Source: a virus
Direction: 5' to 3' (one strand)
IMG/VR virus record: IMGVR_UViG_3300008108_000740
Location: 1 to 24,929 of that record
DNA length: 24,929 bases
Shown here: positions 21,965 through 24,929 of the stretch, piece by piece
How the letters are laid out: every line of letters starts with the position of its first letter
How positions within the stretch are numbered: position 1 is the first letter of the stretch
The notes under the pieces: generated by a model
Told to the model about the DNA's origin: nothing
Databases searched by the model: none
What the model saw: only the letters and a program-made list of their open reading frames with translations
Program-made: the position numbers and the translations under genes

Positions 21965-23935
21965 ATGGCTGACGATAAAGATAAAATAATAAAAGATTTA
22001 AATCAAGCATTAGATAGCTTAGACCAAAGAATTAACGGAGCGGTAAATACATTAAACACTCAGTTTATTACTGGTTTAACTAATTCTATAAATAAGGCTA
22101 GAGATTTAACTAAGGCTTTTGAAGATGGTGAAAAAATTGAAAAAAAATTAACATCCGAACGAAGAAAAATTAATAATAGTATAGATTCTAGTCTTCGTTT
22201 AGAAGCTAAATTACAAGATAAAATATTAAAAGCTAACACAACAGGAAACTATACTAAAGCCGCATCTCTACAAATCCAATTAGACTCTCTAGTAGCTCAA
22301 AGAGAAATAAATGAGGAATTAGATTATAATTTACTACAACTAGAGAAAGCAAATAGTTTAGAAAGGCAACTAACAGAAGAAAAGAAAAAACAAAATTCAC
22401 TCAGCGGAGTAGCTAAAAAACTATATGACGATAACTTTAAAAAAATAGTAAACTCTTTTACTACCCTACAAGGTGTAATAGATTTACTGATTAAAGCTGC
22501 TTTTAATTTTAATAAAGTATCAGTCGATGTAGGTAAGAATTTTGGATATGGAGCAGATCAAGCAGATAGATTAACATCTAATTTAGCATCAGCTGCTAGA
22601 AATTCAAGTAATGTTAACTTTACATTAAAGAATGCGGCCGAAGCAATGACCCAGTTGAATGAACAAACTGGATTTGTTGCAGAATACTCAGCACAAACAC
22701 TTGAAACTCAAATAATGTTAACCAAACAGTTTGGTTTAACAGCAGAAGAGGCATCAGGAATATATAAGTTCTCAGTATTAACTGGTAAATCTACAGAACA
22801 AATAAACAAGTCGATGGTGGGAGCATATGTTGCTGCTCGTAATCAACTTGGAGTAGGAATACCATTTAAAGCTACTATGGCTGAAGCCGCTAAGGTGTCA
22901 GGTCAATTAGCAGCTAACCTAAAAAATAATCCTGAGTTTATAGTTAAAGCAGTAGCTCAAGCAAAAGCATTAGGTACTACTTTAGAACAAACTAAAAAAC
23001 AGGGTGAATCATTATTAGAATTTGAATCTTCAATTGAAGCTGAATTAAAAGCTGAATTATTGACAGGTCAAGCCCTTAATTTAGAAAGAGCTAGAGCAGC
23101 AGCATTAATGGGTGACCAAGTTACAGTAATGAAGGAACTTAATAATCAAGGAATGACACTTGAGAAGTTCCAAGCAATGAATGTATTAGCCCAAAAATCA
23201 TTTGCTTCTGCTATTGGTTTAAGTGCAGATGAATTAGCAAATCAACTTAGACAACAGAAATTAGCAGTTGAAAGTGGTAAGTCATTAGCTCAAATTACTG
23301 AGGAAGAAGCAATAGAAGCACAAAAACGCCAAAACATACAAGATAAATTTAATGCTGCTGTCGATAAATTAAAAGACTTAATAGGTAATTTAGTAGCAGG
23401 TCCTCTTGGTAAGTTTTTGGATATGATAAGTAGTATATTATCTCATACAACTGCTTTAAAAATAGTTGTAGCAGGATTGGCAGGATATATGGTAGCCTCT
23501 CTTATCCCCTCATTTAGTAGATTAGCAGTAATAATGAGATATATAAGAATGCAAGGAATAGGAACTGCTATAGCTACTGCTATTTCAAATCCATTTGCCG
23601 CTATAGCTGGTTTGGCTACGGCCGGTATAGTAGGAGCATATTTAAATTCCAAAACGGCAGATGACATGGTATCTGAAGGAGGTTATGGGAAACGCACATT
23701 ATTAGCTCCAGAAGGTGCTATTAAGTTAAATGATAAAGATACAATAATAGCGGGAACTAATTTAGGTAGATCTAACCCACAACCTCAACAAATAGACAAC
23801 ACAGCTTTAATAGCAGCTATCAATAGACAAACCGATGTAATAGCTAGTAAAAATTATACACCAACATTACAAGCAATAGTAGAGGGCTCAGTATTAGCAA
23901 CGGGAACTGTTCAAAATTCTTATAACTTAGCTTAA
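21965..23935 (+). CDS. Tail tape measure protein
   Basis: Sets tail length and is threaded through the tube. At 656 aa it is close to T4 gp29 (590), implying a tail of similar order. The N-terminal 160 residues are charged coiled coil (DQRINGAVNTLNTQFITGL, EDGEKIEKKLTSERRK). The middle is helical with FGYGADQADRLTSNLASAA and LERARAAALMGDQVTVMKEL. Two hydrophobic stretches lie near residues 495-515 (ALKIVVAGLAGYMVASLI) and 543-560 (AAIAGLATAGIVGAYL), typical of tape-measure C-terminal regions. The end has EGGYGKRTLLAPEGAIKLND and a short helical tail. Position right after the chaperone confirms the role. Motif TATTTATA and a terminator precede it. Confidence 0.88.
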   Translation: MADDKDKIIKDLNQALDSLDQRINGAVNTLNTQFITGLTNSINKARDLTKAFEDGEKIEKKLTSERRKINNSIDSSLRLEAKLQDKILKANTTGNYTKAASLQIQLDSLVAQREINEELDYNLLQLEKANSLERQLTEEKKKQNSLSGVAKKLYDDNFKKIVNSFTTLQGVIDLLIKAAFNFNKVSVDVGKNFGYGADQADRLTSNLASAARNSSNVNFTLKNAAEAMTQLNEQTGFVAEYSAQTLETQIMLTKQFGLTAEEASGIYKFSVLTGKSTEQINKSMVGAYVAARNQLGVGIPFKATMAEAAKVSGQLAANLKNNPEFIVKAVAQAKALGTTLEQTKKQGESLLEFESSIEAELKAELLTGQALNLERARAAALMGDQVTVMKELNNQGMTLEKFQAMNVLAQKSFASAIGLSADELANQLRQQKLAVESGKSLAQITEEEAIEAQKRQNIQDKFNAAVDKLKDLIGNLVAGPLGKFLDMISSILSHTTALKIVVAGLAGYMVASLIPSFSRLAVIMRYIRMQGIGTAIATAISNPFAAIAGLATAGIVGAYLNSKTADDMVSEGGYGKRTLLAPEGAIKLNDKDTIIAGTNLGRSNPQPQQIDNTALIAAINRQTDVIASKNYTPTLQAIVEGSVLATGTVQNSYNLA

Positions 23936-23936
23936 A

Positions 23937-23944
23937 ATATTAAT
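23937..23944 (+). promoter_or_regulatory. ATATTAAT motif variant upstream of gene 23960
   Basis: ATATTAATAATAAATTAAAAATT before ATG 23960 differs at only two positions from the 24600-24622 leader, which holds the standard ATATTTATA. Taken as a variant of the same element because the whole 23-nt leader is conserved. Confidence 0.4.
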
Positions 23945-23959
23945 AATAAATTAAAAATT

Positions 23960-24583
23960 ATGATAAGATTAATAGGTTTATTAAAAGAAAATATAAATTA
24001 TTTAAAACCTCAAAATAGTGAAGAAAAATTATTACCTCTTCCTAAAAAAGCAAAAGATAATGAAGGAAATACTGTAACACTAATAGGTCAAGAATCTAAA
24101 TTTATATATTGGGATGATAATGGAAATAGATGGACTTCAGATGGTGAGAATCTATATAGTAAATATAAGATGAATAGATATGATGCAATAGAATTTAAGA
24201 AAAAACCTAAACTAGAACCGGAAGCTGTAGACAAAGCTTGGGAAAAAGCATATGATGAACATACAGACTCATTAAAAATATTTGTTAACGATATATTAGA
24301 AGTTCCATATGATGTTAATTTAGGATGGAGAGATGGCGTCGATGAAGATATTATTTTTATCACATCTAAAATATATGGTACTAATCCAACTACTTTTACT
24401 ACTTACCATAAAGAAGTAGATGGAGATCAGATAGATTATAAATATGAATCATATAAACCAATAAATGCCACCGCAGATGAAATTGAAGATGCTTTAACTA
24501 AAAGAAAATTAAAAAAATTAGGTTTGGAAGGAACGATTAAATTGGTTGATCTATTAAAAGAATACACTAAATTAGTTTCCTAG
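23960..24583 (+). CDS. Tagged protein (207 aa) with N-terminal MIRLIGLLKE and a C-terminal tag copy
   Basis: Function not recognised. Residues 1-10 match the shared tag (M-I-R-L-x-x-L-L-x-E). The body is hydrophilic: KKAKDNEGNTVTLIG, IYWDDNGNRWTSDGENLYS, AWEKAYDEHTDSLKIFVND and VDEDIIFITSKIYG. Near the C-terminus (about residues 192-201) TIKLVDLLKE repeats the tag pattern, followed by YTKLVS, so the protein carries tag-like elements at both ends. It lies right after the tape measure with a 24-nt leader and a leader/tag cassette nearly identical to that of the next gene. A packaged internal head protein, processed at [LI]-x-E sites, is the working hypothesis. Confidence 0.75.
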   Translation: MIRLIGLLKENINYLKPQNSEEKLLPLPKKAKDNEGNTVTLIGQESKFIYWDDNGNRWTSDGENLYSKYKMNRYDAIEFKKKPKLEPEAVDKAWEKAYDEHTDSLKIFVNDILEVPYDVNLGWRDGVDEDIIFITSKIYGTNPTTFTTYHKEVDGDQIDYKYESYKPINATADEIEDALTKRKLKKLGLEGTIKLVDLLKEYTKLVS

Positions 24584-24600
24584 ATTTTTTAATTCTGTAA

Positions 24601-24608
24601 TATTTATA
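24601..24608 (+). promoter_or_regulatory. TATTTATA motif upstream of gene 24623
   Basis: TAATATTTATAATAAG, 14 nt before ATG 24623, in the 39-nt gap after the preceding stop. Candidate late promoter. Confidence 0.5.
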
Positions 24609-24622
24609 ATAAGTTAAAAATT

Positions 24623-24929
24623 ATGATAAAATTAATAGATTTATTAAATGAATCTCAATATTCTCAATTAGAATTAACACCAATGGGGGAATTACTTCTT
24701 AATTACCTCAACTCAGATGTTGAATCTGATAAACCTGAAAATTATCATCTATCTTCAAGAGATGAACAAATATTAATGGATATGGGAATGTATGTTACTG
24801 ATGGCTTATATACTGATAATAAATTTACTAATTTAGATATATTTGCATTAGATATAGCATCTGGAGAATATCAAGATCCACAATTAGGTAGACAAAAAGT
24901 TTTAAATAAAATAAATACTGCTATCAAAA
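24623..24929 (+). CDS. Tagged protein with N-terminal MIKLIDLLNE, truncated by the window end
   Basis: Open to the last base with no stop (102 codons visible). Residues 1-10 are the shared tag ending L-N-E. The rest so far is acidic and helical: LELTPMGELLLNYLN, SSRDEQILMDMGMYVTDGLY, NKFTNLDIFALDIASGEYQ and LGRQKVLNKINTAI, with no family recognised. It is preceded by the TATTTATA motif and a leader shared with gene 23960. Possibly one of a run of consecutive tagged genes that continues beyond the window. Confidence 0.7.
   Translation, partial: MIKLIDLLNESQYSQLELTPMGELLLNYLNSDVESDKPENYHLSSRDEQILMDMGMYVTDGLYTDNKFTNLDIFALDIASGEYQDPQLGRQKVLNKINTAIK

Noticed and set aside
1-24929. Transposon, integrase or attachment site
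   Set aside because: No transposase or recombinase ORF, terminal inverted repeats or target duplications were recognised.

Overview
The window is part of the virion-structure module of a contractile-tailed (T4-like, myovirus-type) bacteriophage. Every convincing gene lies on the + strand, genes are tightly packed with TAATG-type overlaps, and the recognisable products are head-tail connector, sheath, tube, tail-chaperone and tape-measure proteins. The DNA is AT-rich (about one third G+C by eye), uses the standard bacterial code (TAA, TAG and TGA all act as stops), and most starts are preceded by A-rich sequence without a Shine-Dalgarno motif. That last trait, with the repetitive Ser/Gly/Thr-rich fibres, suggests a host in the Bacteroidota; this is inference.

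Layout. (1) 1-3.7 kb: neck and tail-completion genes (gp13-like, gp14-like, gp15) with two small genes carrying a recurrent N-terminal tag. (2) 3.7-17.0 kb: a large fibre/adhesin locus with WKKV-tagged fibres, a YadA-head-like SHAEG-repeat fibre, GITGSLL/TGNVGIG-type modular fibres, LamG-like domains, a large protein of elevated GC, and tiny ORFs after fibre genes. At least four lesions (about 10.40, 11.80, 16.19 and 16.31 kb) break fibre genes here; they may be real recombination scars or assembly/sequencing errors. (3) 17.0-17.8 kb: three small ORFs, one a Cys-rich zinc-ribbon candidate. (4) 17.9-20.2 kb: tail sheath and tail tube, each followed by a strong hairpin terminator. (5) 20.3-24.9 kb: a tagged protein, a G/GT-type tail chaperone with a probable frameshift at a T7 run, the tape measure, and two more tagged proteins, the last running off the window.

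Most interesting signals. Five proteins (starts 1189, 2075, 20285, 23960, 24623) begin with the same 10-residue pattern M-I-[KR]-L-x-x-[LI]-L-x-E. Its length and [LI]-x-E ending match the T4 capsid-targeting sequence and the gp21 prohead-protease site, so these may be a family of internal-capsid cargo proteins scattered through the tail operons. A motif ATATTTAT(A/C/T) sits just upstream of about a dozen genes, often right after a terminator, and is a candidate late promoter; its core TATTTATA is the reverse complement of the T4 late box TATAAATA. At the 3' end the motif, leader and tag recur as a nearly identical 53-nt cassette in front of two consecutive genes.

The neck and gp15 proteins would close the head and cap the tail. 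The chaperone would load the tape measure, around which the gp19 tube and gp18 sheath assemble. The fibre locus would supply host-binding appendages, and the tagged proteins may be packaged inside the head.
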